Shown here piece after piece: positions 49,306-60,400 of a stretch of 64,000 bases of DNA; the first letter of the stretch is position 1, and every line of letters begins with the position of its first letter. The notes under the pieces are model-generated. The model had not been told where the DNA came from, did not search any database, and saw only the letters and a program-made list of their open reading frames with translations. The stretch is taken from positions 310,001-374,000 of the forward strand of contig WHVD01000013.1 in NCBI GenBank assembly GCA_015178975.1. Reading direction: 5' to 3'. Origin of the DNA: Hysterangium stoloniferum (taxonomy: Eukaryota > Basidiomycota > Agaricomycetes > Hysterangiales > Hysterangiaceae). The position numbers and the translations under genes were made by a program.

Positions 49306-51620
49306 TTATTTGCGATCACTCTGATACTGTCCAGCCTCGTCAGGCTTATCGACATCCATGGCATCAGAATCTGGTGGTTTAACAGTTGAATTACCACCAT
49401 CACCCGCAATTCGTGAACTTCTTCTTCCACCTACTCGTTTCTCCTTGTCTTTCTGCCTTGTCTTCTCCTTTTGTTTCTCTTCTTTCTTCTCCTTCTCCTT
49501 CTCCTTCTCTGCGGTCCTTTCCTCGATTGCATTGCTTCGCCAACCTCCCCCGACACCACCCATGGCTTCTCCCCAGCTTTCTGGAACACCTAACGCGCCA
49601 CGCTGTTTTTCATGCCCAACAAACACGCCGCTATTTGCGCCATCAGGGGACCAAACATATTCGTGTACAAGAAGACGTGTGAGGATACGGAATGCGCCAG
49701 CATTTGCGTAGGGCACGCCCGAACGAGGATCGCGATAACGAGCTTGTAGGCCTGTTATGGGACACGTATGAATTTGTCGTGCTTCATTTCGCCAGTGTCA
49801 GTTTGCAAGATCTAGAATGAAAAGGGGTGAAAACAGTAAAGGGGATTGTACTTACAAACAGGTCGGTTCTTTCCGTAGTAAACGCGCACGTTATCCCAAT
49901 CAGCATGCCTTCCGAACAAAACATCCATGACCTCGCGCCATTCTGGCTTCGATTTAGGATCCTCATTCAGGAGAATCTCAGCATAGTTTTTAGCTTGTTT
50001 CTCAGTCTTCTTGCGGGCTACCTGCTGTGGAGGCTGTAATTGCAAGTGTGGACGAGGCTGAGAGGCGTATGGTCCAACAGGAGGCGGGTATGCATAGTAA
50101 GGACTGAAAGGTTGGTACGGAGGCTGTGGAGTAGCGCCTGCTTGGGGCGTGTAGTAAGAATAGGGATAATAACCATTATATGGAGTGGCAGATGTCGCTG
50201 GTGGAACAGGAGAGGTCGAAGGGGCTGTAGAAGTAGGCGGAACAGTGGGAGCTGGTGTAGGAGACGTCGCGGTTTTGACGGGTGCCGACTTGCTAGGCGT
50301 TACGGCGACTGCAGTGGAGGCGTTCCTGGTGGTTGAAGGTGGGGAAGAGGTAGAAGGTATTGAAGGTATGGTGGTTGGAGGCAGCGAGGAAGCTACTGGA
50401 GGAACGGTTGCTGGGGGAGGTTGGGAAGTTGCGGTCTCTGGTTTGGGGTGTGGCGTAGCTGCTGTAGCGGTAGTTGGAGCGGGCTGAGGCGTATAAGAAT
50501 AAGAATATTGAGCAGGCGGAAACGGCGCTGGTGAATGAGGCATCGACGAGGGTTGGCCAAGGGGTGGCACAGCATAAGGATTAGTATACGTCGGTCCCGG
50601 TGCGCTTGAACCTTGGGCAAACGGACTTGCCCACGTGGGACGGGATTGATAGACGGGCTGGGGAATAGGGGCGGGCTCGTAAACGGTGATGGTGACATTC
50701 TCCATCCGGCTACGCCACCGCAACTTTGGCCCGACGGTTGTGGGTTTGACAACTCGCGCCTTTTTACGTCGCTCTTCTTCAACAACAAGGTATTCGCGAT
50801 GTGATTTGATGTTTTCTTCCTCTGTGTCAAGAGCAGCAGCAATAAGATCAGCCTGTGTCCGACGGCGTTCGACCTCTTTTGGGCGTTTAGGAACGACTGC
50901 CTGGAAAGATGTGAAGTAGTAATCCAGTAAAGAAAATGTGTGAAATTATACCTTTCGACTGTAAGCATCCTTAAGTCTCGATCGTAATTCTTGTGTATTC
51001 ATTCTAGTTGCTTCGCGGGTACTCTGTCGTTTGGACGACTCCAGTATTTCGCCTGTTGCAGCGTCTATAGCTTGTCCCAGCGAAACACGCCGTTGTGATC
51101 TCACTTTCACCACGGAAGACGGGGTCTCCGCATGTTCCCCGTCAACAGAAGGGCCGAAAGTCACTTTGCGAGCTGGTGCTCTGGGTGCCTTAAACACTTT
51201 CGCGCGGGCAGCCTGGAGTACGGGGTTTACGGGTTAAGAGATCATGTAGGACGCACTCAACAACCAACCTACCCGCCGAGCACGCCTTTCCTCGTCCTCA
51301 AGAGCCTTCTCACCAGCGTCATCATCGTCCATTTCTTCATCTGTTTCAGCAAAATCGGATTCAAACAGGTCTTCCTCCTCGACTAGTTCGGACGTCACAT
51401 ACTGAATTTAAGAGTGAATGGATGATAATGAACATGCCTTTCGAGACAAAATCAACGTCCTCCTCGGCATCTTGCATGAGGTCATCGATGCTCATTTCTG
51501 CAAGAGCTGCTTCCATACTATTACCCATTGTTAGTAGCCCACAATTGAGATATTGGGATTAACGTACCGGTTTCCCGCTGTACTTCGTTTCGACCTTCGA
51601 GAAACAAGATTGTCCTCCAT
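49306..51620 (-). CDS. VPS72: SWR1-complex subunit Vps72/Swc2 (YL1 family)
   Basis: Vps72/Swc2 binds H2A.Z-H2B and guides its deposition by the SWR1 complex. The N-terminus SRRSKRSTAGNRMEAALAEM is the YL1 opening, followed by a long acidic stretch (EEEDLFESDFAETDEEMDDDD), which is the histone-binding region. KRQSTREAT and a charged helix come next, then PKLRWRSRMENVTITV. A Pro/Ala/Ser-rich insert of about 200 residues precedes a short block (DWDNVRVYYGKNRPV). The C-terminal YL1_C domain reads CPITGLQARYRDPRSGVPY and LVHEYVW, and a Lys/Glu-rich tail ends at 49306. The intron near 49806-49850 must be spliced past an in-frame stop. The intron at 51383-51437 seems to use a GC donor. Confidence 0.87.
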
Positions 51621-51741
51621 ACCTGAAATACTTGTGTGTTTACAAAGTCCTGCTAATGTGGCGTGTGGTCAAGTTAGGACCGAGTTATAAGTTTAGAACG
51701 CGGATCGTGTTGTTTGTTCTGAACAAACAAGACTTCCCTAC

Positions 51742-52308
51742 ATGCCTCGAAAACCCGTGGGCCCTTCACGGCTTTCACAGATTCTCCAACGTCTGCAGCA
51801 AGAGCCAAAACCACTCCTACCTAGCATAAAGTCTCTTAAGCTTACCTATGCCTATCGAAATGATCATTTTGGTGCCCGGTGAGACCATTTGTGTCTAATT
51901 TGACTCAACTTTGCTGAACAGTGGCTCAACGACTATAGCCATTTTGTCAAAAATGATCTACCAAGAATCGCATACGTGAACCCATCGTTGGATATTTCAG
52001 TCAATAAAGTTCTGAAAAAGCCTGAGGATATCCTTACCCCAGAAATGGAGATCAGTTTTCGTGAGTTTCCTATTATCTGCATAAATTCTCATTCTGAGGC
52101 GTGCGTCTCGTCGACTTGCGCTTCAGGTAATGGATCACAACAAAAGATTGATATGGAGAATAAGTGGAGCACTGCTATTTTCAAAGAACTACTGGATCTT
52201 CATACGCAAGTGAGCCCGTCGAGAAGCCAGATGGCCAATGATGCGAATAAAGACCCATGGCAAAAGGGCGGGAAGCCCTCGACTTCAAAGTTGAAACGGA
52301 CTGCTTGA
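51742..52308 (+). CDS. Mitochondrial ribosomal protein of the L51/S25/CI-B8 family
   Basis: Three exons, 51742-51878, 51939-52060 and 52127-52308, total 441 nt (146 aa). The core is KLTYAYRNDHFGARHFVKNDLPRIAYVNPSLDISV, the thioredoxin-like L51/S25/CI-B8 signature found in mitoribosomal proteins such as Mrp49 (mL61) and mS25 and in complex I NDUFA2. The C-terminal extension (KWSTAIFKELLDLH) favours a ribosomal protein over NDUFA2. Exact subunit name is left open. The start lies 121 bp from the divergent VPS72 start. Confidence 0.75.
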
Positions 52309-52371
52309 CCGTCTCATTTCACCGACCAGGACAGCAATAGCCCAATATATTAATGTACGCTACATAGTCGA

Positions 52372-53518
52372 TCAGGTCCTCCAATTCGATACAAAGACTA
52401 CCAATCCAATTCCAAAAATAAGTATGGCCAAATCGTCGAGTACTAGGCTTCCCATTTGGAAATATTTCAATGAGGTTAGGATGGCTTTTGGGAAAGGTGG
52501 AGGGAGGTAAGGGAGGACAAGGCCAAGTAGCATTGGTGGACGGTAGGCGTTCTGTAGAAGGAGTAAGGCAAAGAATAATACCACAATCTGAAACGTGCGC
52601 ACTGGTTCGGAAAACAATCGCAAAGAATGGAGTAACAATTCTATCGTAGTGAATGCCCAGAAGAAAGCGGGCTACTTGAATGTAAGTGAAAATGGCAATC
52701 ATCTGGGGATCTGAACGCACCAATGGTGGAATAGCCAGCCCGGCAATTGATGCTGGTCCCCCTGTCAATCTCGCCCAACGCTTCCAACCAATGCCATTTG
52801 TATCATATCCCGTCAAAATCTCACTGGCTGCCTCATTCGAATGTACTACCGTCGATGCCAAGGTATTCGCGAACTCTTCCGGCTCTTTCCACGCCACGAA
52901 CCATATTACAAGCGCGATCATACTGAGTACATGTAGCACTGGTATTAATTTTTGAATCAAGGTCCGTGGCTGAGGTGGAGTAGCAGCAGCAGCGACGAAT
53001 GGACCACCTTCTTGACCTCCAATAGAACTGAGCAATGCAGAAAATGGATCCCCGGCAGCAGGAGCGGAAGGATCCGTGGCTGTTCCAGTTATCGGGGGAA
53101 ACCCTGGAGGAAAGCCTTGAGAGCCCGATTGGCCTGCTGACGCTCCACTCATGAGTGCACGGAAGAATTCTTGTTGTTGTTCAGAATTCCAATCGGGCAG
53201 TTGAACTTCATCTGAAGACGTGTCGGCGGTTGATGTACGAATGGGAGCAGCGGGATAAGGAGGAGGTGCATCATCCCCCACAATATCTTTTAGTCCTGAG
53301 CTAATGGTGGGCAATGGCGGATCTTAAACATACGTAAAAACACAAGTTGTGGATAAAAGGGAGATATATTCGTGGTAAGTTTAGTACGGACCATCATGTG
53401 TGACATATACTCCTCCTGGGTCATCACCTCTTGCAGAAGAAGTAAGTTTAGCTAGACGATCTCCGCGTGAATTTAGAATAGCTTGACGTCGAGCAGCAGC
53501 TCGTGCAGCAGCAGCCAT
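52372..53518 (-). CDS. GET2: GET complex receptor subunit Get2-like, with apparent frameshift
   Basis: Get2 with Get1 is the ER receptor that takes tail-anchored proteins from Get3. The first exon (53518-53395) encodes the basic N-terminus AARRQAILNSRGDRLAKL, the Get3-binding motif type, and SSARGDDPGGVY. After an intron to about 53328 come a Pro-rich linker, WNSEQQQEFFRALM, and the first membrane helix (VLHVLSMIALVIWFVAW). The membrane helices near the C-terminus (QIVVLFFALLLLQ, AILIFGIGLVVFV) lie in another frame, ending at the TGA at 52372. The shift falls near 52630-52680 and I found no GT-AG intron that mends it, so a one-base indel, sequencing error or unusual small intron remains open. 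Alternative reading without the shift gives a non-membrane tail ending at 52319. Confidence 0.8.
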
Positions 53519-53635
53519 GAGTAGTGTTGCGAATGGATAACAAGCACAAGTCACATATTCCTGCCGCGGAAGCAAATATTCATTGGATGGTCAGTTATGG
53601 GCGTTCTGGTATTGAGATTGCCGTGACAAAAATAT

Positions 53636-53717
53636 TGGACAAGCGGCGAATTGAACGCCGGACCTTTCGCAACCCATTGGGTGCTAAGCGAATGTTATAC
53701 CACTAAACCACATGCCC
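53636..53717 (-). tRNA. tRNA-Ala (AGC) with ~10-nt intron
   Basis: The 82-nt minus-strand sequence folds as a cloverleaf: acceptor ends GGGCATG/CTTGTCC with discriminator A, D-loop TTTAGTGGTATAAC, anticodon stem TTCGC/GCGAA, and T-arm CGGCG-TTCAATT-CGCCG. The anticodon loop holds TTAGCA followed by about ten extra bases, so an intron in the usual position after base 37. The G3:U70 wobble pair, the identity element for alanine, is present. One acceptor pair (T6-T67) is mismatched. Confidence 0.8.
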
Positions 53718-53894
53718 TTCACGTGATCTCTGTTTAACTTATTCTGTTCAATCGGTCCACTGTAAACTATTTCTGTGTAACACAATTTTAGATATTTGGT
53801 AATCCTGCTAAATTTGTAGCTAATTGAACTGAAAAGCGGTGAAGGTGATTGTGACTCTAAAAAAAAAAGCTTGTTTAATCTCGTTATCATCATA
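53718..53894. other. Short spacer tRNA-kinase-like gene
   Basis: An A-rich run (A9 at about 53859) and a T-rich stretch lie here; no feature beyond the 3' flank of the kinase-like gene was seen. Confidence 0.4.
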
Positions 53895-55508
53895 CTATAC
53901 GGGCGGGTTCATCTCAAGCACTTCACACAAGCGTGAGCGCTCTGCAAAACCCACTCCATCCTCAGTGGGATCCACCTGACGTGTACGCCCAAAGTCTATG
54001 ATTCGAAATGACGGCGTACTCATTGAACGCGCGTACCGAGGGGAGGACGCGAAGTATTGGGATGGGAAAATAGGCCCAGGTTGAGCTAGTATGTTGCGAA
54101 GATTGATAGAATAGTGCATCATTCTGCTATTATGAAAACGTTGGAACATGGCATATATTTCAGCTCTGTAAAACGAGGTAATTGGCATTACAGTCGCATA
54201 ATTATGTTTGGCTCACTTCTGGTACTGAGTAAGCAATTTGGGATCGATCTGAGAACCGCAGTCTTCCATTAAGATGATTGGGGCGCGCAATTCTTTGCCA
54301 CCCTGTATTTTTTCATCGACAGGCTTGTAGTAACCATAAAAGTGCGGGACCAATTGTGAGAGTCTGCGAGGGATGTGGCATGGCTTGATGAGTTGGTAAC
54401 CGGTGTATTCGTGCAAAAAGTGTTCAGGGAATGAATGGTACATTTTTGCCTCGTTTTCAAGAAATTCTGTACCGATCTCTCCTGTCCCTACCTTTGCAAT
54501 GACAGTCAGAACGGAAGGAAATTTTGGTTCGTCAACTCTTGGAGGCGGATGGTTAATTTCCAGTGATATCTGTGCTTCATAGACTCGGGCACTATTGCCA
54601 AACCCAATTTCGCGGGATTTAGAAATGATCAGAGTTGCATGGGAGGTCGGGTTCTTGTCGAGCTGGTCTTTTTTATTGTTGGTTGGGTTGACGAGACGAT
54701 AACGCCGAGGTTTGACACCTGTGGGTTTAGGGAAGAGTGGCGTTATCCCTCTCCCCGAACGATCGAATGAGTCCACCTGGTGGGATTCAGCATCTACATC
54801 ATCTACGAGGTGCGTATCCGGATTCGTCACGTCATCTTCATCATAAACGTCAAGAATGCGTGGGAGATCGTCGTATGGTATGTGTATATCAAGCTTGTCT
54901 GGTCCTCTTATCCAGAGCTCCAAGGTTCCTGGGATACTATATGGAATAGGTCGTACGATAGTAGGCCCACCGAAAAGCTCCTTGAGATTGTGGTCATTGT
55001 CGAACGTAATCTCATCAAGAACCTTTGCATCGGGCTCAGTGTCCGGATCCTCGTTATAAATCTCGAGGGGGAAGGTCGCCCGGAGCTGACTCAGCGTACA
55101 ACGGGAGACATACTTCGGAGCTGCTCTGCATATATATTGCTTGGTAAGCAGTATTCATTCACATCATCCATAACAGACCCACTCGATCCAAAAGAAATCG
55201 TCTGCATTGCGGCCCCAAATGTATCCCTCAGGAGTACGAATTCCGAGCGGAAAATTGCCGTTGATACCGTTGATACTCTTCAGCCATTCAAAGTCGCCGT
55301 TGTGCGCGATGATAATTTGCTGCTTTGAGCTAGGTTTCGGTAGGTTAGGGAAGTTGTGGTACCCACTGTTGTCTGGTGGTTCTCCTTGGTAGTTTTTGTC
55401 ATCTGATTCATCGGTCTCTTCAGCAGGGTCCGTATTGTCATCCTTTTGCGGTGGAGAGAGGGTCGTCCCGATGTCATTTGGTGAACATGTTGCTCCGCAT
55501 ATACTCAT
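53895..55508 (-). CDS. Protein-kinase-like (pseudokinase) protein
   Basis: Exons run from the ATG at 55508 to the TAG at 53895 with introns near 55187-55130 and 54215-54172. The N-terminal 110 residues contain Asp/Glu-rich sequence; the middle has a beta-rich segment (TLELWIRGPDKLDIHIPY). The C-terminal 300 residues look like a kinase fold: GFGNSARVYEAQI (Gly-rich loop), VIAKVG (Lys strand), FLENEAKMY (helix C Glu), ILMEDCG (hinge) and IIDFGRTRQVD (DFG). The HRD-loop equivalent is MHYSINLRNIL, so the catalytic Asp is replaced by Ser while the following Asn is kept. It belongs to the many kinase-like genes of unknown role in mushrooms. Confidence 0.78.
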
Positions 55509-55639
55509 ACCAGGCTTCGAGGCTTCGAGCTATGAAATAACTTGCGAGTTCAGTGCAAAGGCCTGGTAGTCAAGTAGTATCGAAAGCGAGAACGCGTTGC
55601 GGTATGTGTAAGTTTATATAAGCCGACCGTCTGTATTAC

Positions 55640-55800
55640 CTCATCTTTCACACCCCACAACTTTATTCTGTACAAGGATGTGACCCGTGGGGGGCAAGCC
55701 CCCATGCTACCACCCCACAACTTTACTCGGTCGCTTCGCGACCTGGTGGATCAATAATAATGTCTTTAAACACTACATTAGCAGTTTGTATTACCTTCTG
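55640..55800 (-). mobile_element. Helitron 3' remnant with terminal hairpins
   Basis: At 55741-55795 the minus strand encodes TANVVFKDIIIDP, matching the last residues of the Helitron helicase at 63530. Just downstream come a perfect hairpin GGTCGC-GAA-GCGACC (55727-55744) and a GGGGGC-TT-GCCCCC hairpin (55691-55709), then twin CACCCCACAACTTTA sequences (55656 and 55711). Palindromes close to the 3' end are typical of Helitrons. I could not fix the CTRR end. Confidence 0.6.
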
Positions 55801-55873
55801 TGACCACTTCTGTACATTTCAGTTTCCCATTTATTCATTCAGAAACTTATTTCAAAGTGATTAAAGTTTACAT

Positions 55874-55982
55874 TAGAGAGTATTTGCAACTAATATATAT
55901 TAGCAAAACTGAATTGGTTCCTGATATTCATATTAGGAACAATTCAGTTTAGCTAATATATATTAGTTGCAAATACTCTCTA
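55874..55982. repeat. Foldback inverted repeat (~54-bp arms)
   Basis: Arms AGAGAGTATTTGCAACTAAT... and its complement meet at about 55928 with almost no loop. Mismatches are few. The repeat ends 14 bp before the gypsy insertion site. It could be a miniature foldback element or a structure of the host Helitron. Confidence 0.88.
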
Positions 55983-55996
55983 TTATTCAGAATTAT

Positions 55997-56559
55997 TGTT
56001 AAGTGCTGTGTCGGGAACTTATTCCGGAACTATCGGGAAGTCACCGGGAAGTCGGAAACTCGTGGATAGGGTCAGGACGTCGGCTTCAGCTTATGTGCTG
56101 CGCCTCTACGCAAACGCTCAATGTCCTTAATTTCAGAAGTGAACTAACGACGGAAGATATGGATATTCAGAGTTCCGAAGAGTTCCGAATATCGAGCGTA
56201 CAGAAAGACGGGAGGAGGAATAAGAAACTAAGTCGATATCAGATCTAAAGTAAAGTACAAATTCGCAGAAACTAATATAAGTCTACTCGTTATTGTACTA
56301 CAAACTGAGACCATAATAAGACGGAAACGGAAGTATTCTTAAAACGGAAATACAATAAGACATATTAGGAAGACAATATTCCGAGACGGGAATACAACAA
56401 CAAACGAGTGAATACTTGTCAACGGACAAATTACCAAATGCGGAACAAACGAAGAACGCGGATGATACGGTAACTATGATGTTCCGTAGTCGGATATCGG
56501 ATATCGAAAGTGGGAGATCGGAAGTCGGATATTGAAACATCCGGGAACGGGTCATAACA
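55997..56559 (-). repeat. Gypsy 3' LTR (563 bp)
   Basis: TGTTAAGTGCTGTG to GGGTCATAACA. It differs from the 5' LTR at 11 positions by my count, all of them CpG to TpG or CpA changes. Confidence 0.96.
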
Positions 56560-56571
56560 GTACCCCCCTGT
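56560..56571 (-). other. Polypurine tract
   Basis: The minus strand reads AGGGGGGTAC directly against the 3' LTR, the expected plus-strand primer site. Its position confirms that the element is transcribed on the minus strand. Confidence 0.88.
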
Positions 56572-56687
56572 TAGGCCGAAATCCCATAGAGGCGATTAGG
56601 TACTGAGTGTTTGAAGCGACGGCTGACTGTTATGTGTCGTGAAATTTACGCAATTATGGAGGTGAGAGTTTCGGTTATTATTCTGAG

Positions 56688-56694
56688 TATAAAA
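56688..56694 (+). promoter_or_regulatory. TATA box of the antisense ORF
   Basis: TATAAAA lies 50 bp before the ATG at 56744 on the plus strand, opposite to gag-pol. Spacing suits a start near 56720. Confidence 0.6.
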
Positions 56695-56743
56695 ACCTCC
56701 AAATATTCGAATTAACGTTTTTGTTTCTTTATCCACGACTTGT

Positions 56744-57397
56744 ATGTCGATTCGTCGGCCGTTATTCATCACTACCCCGGAAGACTCAGATACCGAAATA
56801 TCCGTACTTCAAAAGATGTCGAAGGTCGCAGAACTTCAACAAAAATGCCAGAAAATGGAGGAGTTGAAGCGACGACAGGAAGAGGAGGAAAGAGCGTTGA
56901 TGCAGGAGTTGAAGGATGCGGAGGAGGCGGAAAAGCGGGAATTGGAGTGGGCGAAGGCGGAAAAAGAAGCATGGATACGGAAAACGGCGGAGGTGCAGAA
57001 AAAGAAAGAGGAGGTGGAAAGATTACAGCGGGAGTCGCAGGTGGCGGAAAAACGGAAGGAGATAAGGGAAGGGAAGGTAAGCTTGACCCATACATTCCGT
57101 GATTCCAACCGATAACTATTGATGCAGCGAAAAGCCGTGGAGGTGGACGTAGAGGGCGAAGCTGGACCTTCGAGTCCTAAAGTGAGTGCATCTATAAAGG
57201 AAACGGTAGTCGTATAACTTCCGAAACAGAAACCAAAGGTCAAAGCTCCGGAACGAATGGAAGTCGTCCACGAAACTCCGTGTTATCGATGTTCCATACG
57301 GAACATGACGTGTTGGAAACAGAAGGTAAAATGGGGCGGAAGGTGGATTTGGGGTGTCAGAGACTTTAAGATAGATTTAATAATATTTTTTTTTTGA
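56744..57397 (+). CDS. Antisense coiled-coil/Cys-motif protein inside the gypsy element
   Basis: This ORF runs opposite to gag-pol between the integrase stop and the 3' LTR. Three exons, 56744-57076, 57128-57181 and 57230-57397, all in phase 0, give 184 aa. The N-terminal part has MSIRRPLFITTPEDSD, then about 85 residues of Lys/Glu-rich coiled coil (KRRQEEEERALMQELKDAEEAEKRE). The end has CYRCSIRNMTC, a C-x2-C-x6-C pattern that could bind zinc or RNA. The introns (51 and 48 bp) have proper GT-AG ends, and the stop may be later if the GTAAAA at 57328 is also a donor. Function is unknown. Confidence 0.65.
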
Positions 57398-57464
57398 CTT
57401 GCAAAACCTAAAACGAGTGTGAAAACGGAAGTGTCGGAAACTTGAACAGAAAAGAACAGAAAGA

Positions 57465-60400
57465 TTAGAGTGATGATAAAGGTCCGGGTTTGCCTGGATA
57501 AGCCGTGTGGAAGTCAGTAACAATTTCCATAGCGTGTCCAAGTTCCGTGGCCAATATCCATGAAGTTTCCTCGTCGGTACCTTCATAACCTGCCCATTTA
57601 ACTAAATAGAGCAATTTACAAGTACGTCGGCGATTGTCGATTTTAGAATCCAATATTTCGGAAACTTCGAATTCGGGTTCTCCATCAATAATGACCGGAG
57701 GGGACGGAGGTTGAATACGTTCCGGGAATGAGTTAGGAACACAAGGTTCTAACATGGAAACGTGGAAAACGGGGTGGACTGCTCGCATACTGTCGGGAAG
57801 ACGGAGAGTCCATGAAAGTGAACCGGCTTGTGCTATAATTTTGAAAGGTCCTAAGAATTTCTCAGCGAGTTTTTTAGAAGGTCGGGTAGTACGGAAGAAT
57901 TGAGCTTTTACAAAAACCTGATCACCAACTTTAAAATTAGGAGGCGGGATCCTGTTTTTGTCCGCAGAACGTTGATAATGTTCCTGTGCAGAAGAAATAG
58001 CTTTCCGAAGTTCTTGATGTAATTCGTCGAGGTCGGTAATAAATTCTTGAGCACGGACAGAAGCCAAATCTCGTTCGGAATGTACTGTGAGATTCGGATT
58101 ATAGCCTTTATTGGCGAAGAAGGGAGATATGCCGGTGGTTGCATTCGGAGAGTTATTGTAGGCGAATTCCGCGATCGGAAGAAGGGATTTCCAGTTGTCC
58201 TGTTGATAATTACAATAGATGCGGAGATATTGTTCCAGTGTTTGATTAACGCGTTCCGTTTGTCCATCACCTTCCAGGTGATATCCCGAGGTGAAGTGTA
58301 GTTTCATGTCGAGGGCTTTTCCGAGGGCCTGGAAGAAATGGGAGATGAACTTGGAGCCTCGATCGGAAGTTACGTGAGATGGAACTCCGTGTTTGGAAAA
58401 TACGTGAATAATGAAAAGTTCCGCTAATTGTAAGGATGTGATTGTATCATGAGTGGGTATGAAAATGCCTTGTTTCGAGAATCGGTCCACAACAACTAGA
58501 ATGGATGTAAAGCCTTCGGAAGTCGGGAGTTGTTCGATGAAATCCATGGAAATTGAATTCCAGGGTTTTTCTGGTATCGGGAGTTGCTTGAGAAGGCCGT
58601 ATGGCTTATGCCTCTGGGTTTTGGAGCGTAAGCAGGTGGTGCATGACTTACAGAACTGAGTTACGAAATCTCGGAGGTTGGGCCAAGTATATTCTCTACG
58701 GATTAAACCAAGAGTATTGTTGATGCCGTAATGTCCGGAGATTGGATGATCATGTTTATACTGAAGTACGCAGAGTCGAAGATTGTTGGAATCTGGAACG
58801 TAGATACGTCCATCGAGACGGATAAAACCTTGAGAGTCTTGTGACCATCAGGGTTGGTCGGGATTGTCGGGAACTTCTAAATGTGGCTTGAGGGCTGGGT
58901 TGGAAGTGAGTGCGGAAAGGATATCTTGATGTAATTGCTCAATGTCCATAATCATGACGCTACGCATAATTGGATAGTAAAGGGAAGTTGCTCGGATAGA
59001 TGCGGAAAGTTGTTGCGTTGTAAAAACCGGTTTCAGGTTATGTGGATTAACAACAGCGTAGTTACTTTCCCCCTCTTTAGGATAGACGTCCCATCGTCGA
59101 GTCATGGCATCTGGTTTTCCACCAAGACGTCCGGGTCGGAAACGGATAATCATGTTGAAAGCGGAAAGAAATTCAGACCAACGGGCCTGCCGGCAGGTTA
59201 AAAGTTTAGTGGTAGAAAAATATTCGAGATTTTTGTGATCAGTAACGACGTCAACGGGAGTTGCGGAACCTTCGAGATAATGGCGCCAATGTTTGAAAGC
59301 TTCAAAAATTGCCAAAAGTTCCTTATCATGAATGTCGTAATTGAGTTCGGATACTGAAAGTGTCCGAGAAAGAAATGCGACCGGATGAATTTCACCGTCG
59401 GACTCTTGAATGGAAAGAATCGCGGCAATTGCATAATCGGAAGCATCGGTTTCCACAATAATCGGAAAATCAGGTTTCCAATGGGAAAGAATCGGGGCAG
59501 AAGTGAAAGCATTTTTTAAAGTCTGGAAGGCAGAGCGGCATTTGTCGTCAAAAACCCATGGTTGAGTTTTACGGGTAAGACGAGTGAGCGGTACTGTAAT
59601 ATCCGAGTAGTTCCGAATAAAACGACGGTAAAAGTTGGCAAAACCTAAAAATGATTGAATGTCCTTGACCTTCCGTGGTTCGGGCCAGTCACGGACAACT
59701 TGAACCTTGGTTTCATCCATACGGAGACCATCAGGGCTGATGATGAAACCTAAGTATTCAATAGAATCCATGTTGAAATAACATTTTTTACCGTTGGCGA
59801 AAAGACCGTTTTTACGGAGTCTACGGAAGACTTCACGGACTTGTTCATCGTGAAGAGCGGGATCCTCGGAAAATACCAAAATGTCGTCCAAATAGACTAT
59901 AACACATACGTCAAGCATGTCGGAAAATATATCATTAACAAAACGTTGAAAAGCGGAAGGGGCGTTGGTAAGGCCGAACGGCATAACCAACCATTCAAAG
60001 GATCCATAGCGAGTCCGAAAAGCAGTTTTCCATTCGTCACCCTCGGCAATTCGGACCAAATGATAGGCGTGTTTGAGGTCTATTTTGGTGTAAATTCGAG
60101 CTTTCCATGGGGCGTCGAGTAAGTCGGTAACGAGTGGGAGTGGATACTTATCTTTCCGTGTGATGGAATTTAACCCTCTGAAATCGACACAGAGTCGAAG
60201 AGAGCCGTCCTTCTTTCAGACAAAAAGGACGGGTGCTCCATACAGAGACTTTGAGGGACGGATAAAACCTATCGACAGATGTTCATCCAGGAACTCCCGA
60301 ATAGACGAAAGTTCCGATTGGGATAATGGGTAAATAGGTCCTAATGGAGGGTTTGAACCGGGCTCAATATCGATTTTTAAGTCGTAGGGCCTATGTGGTG

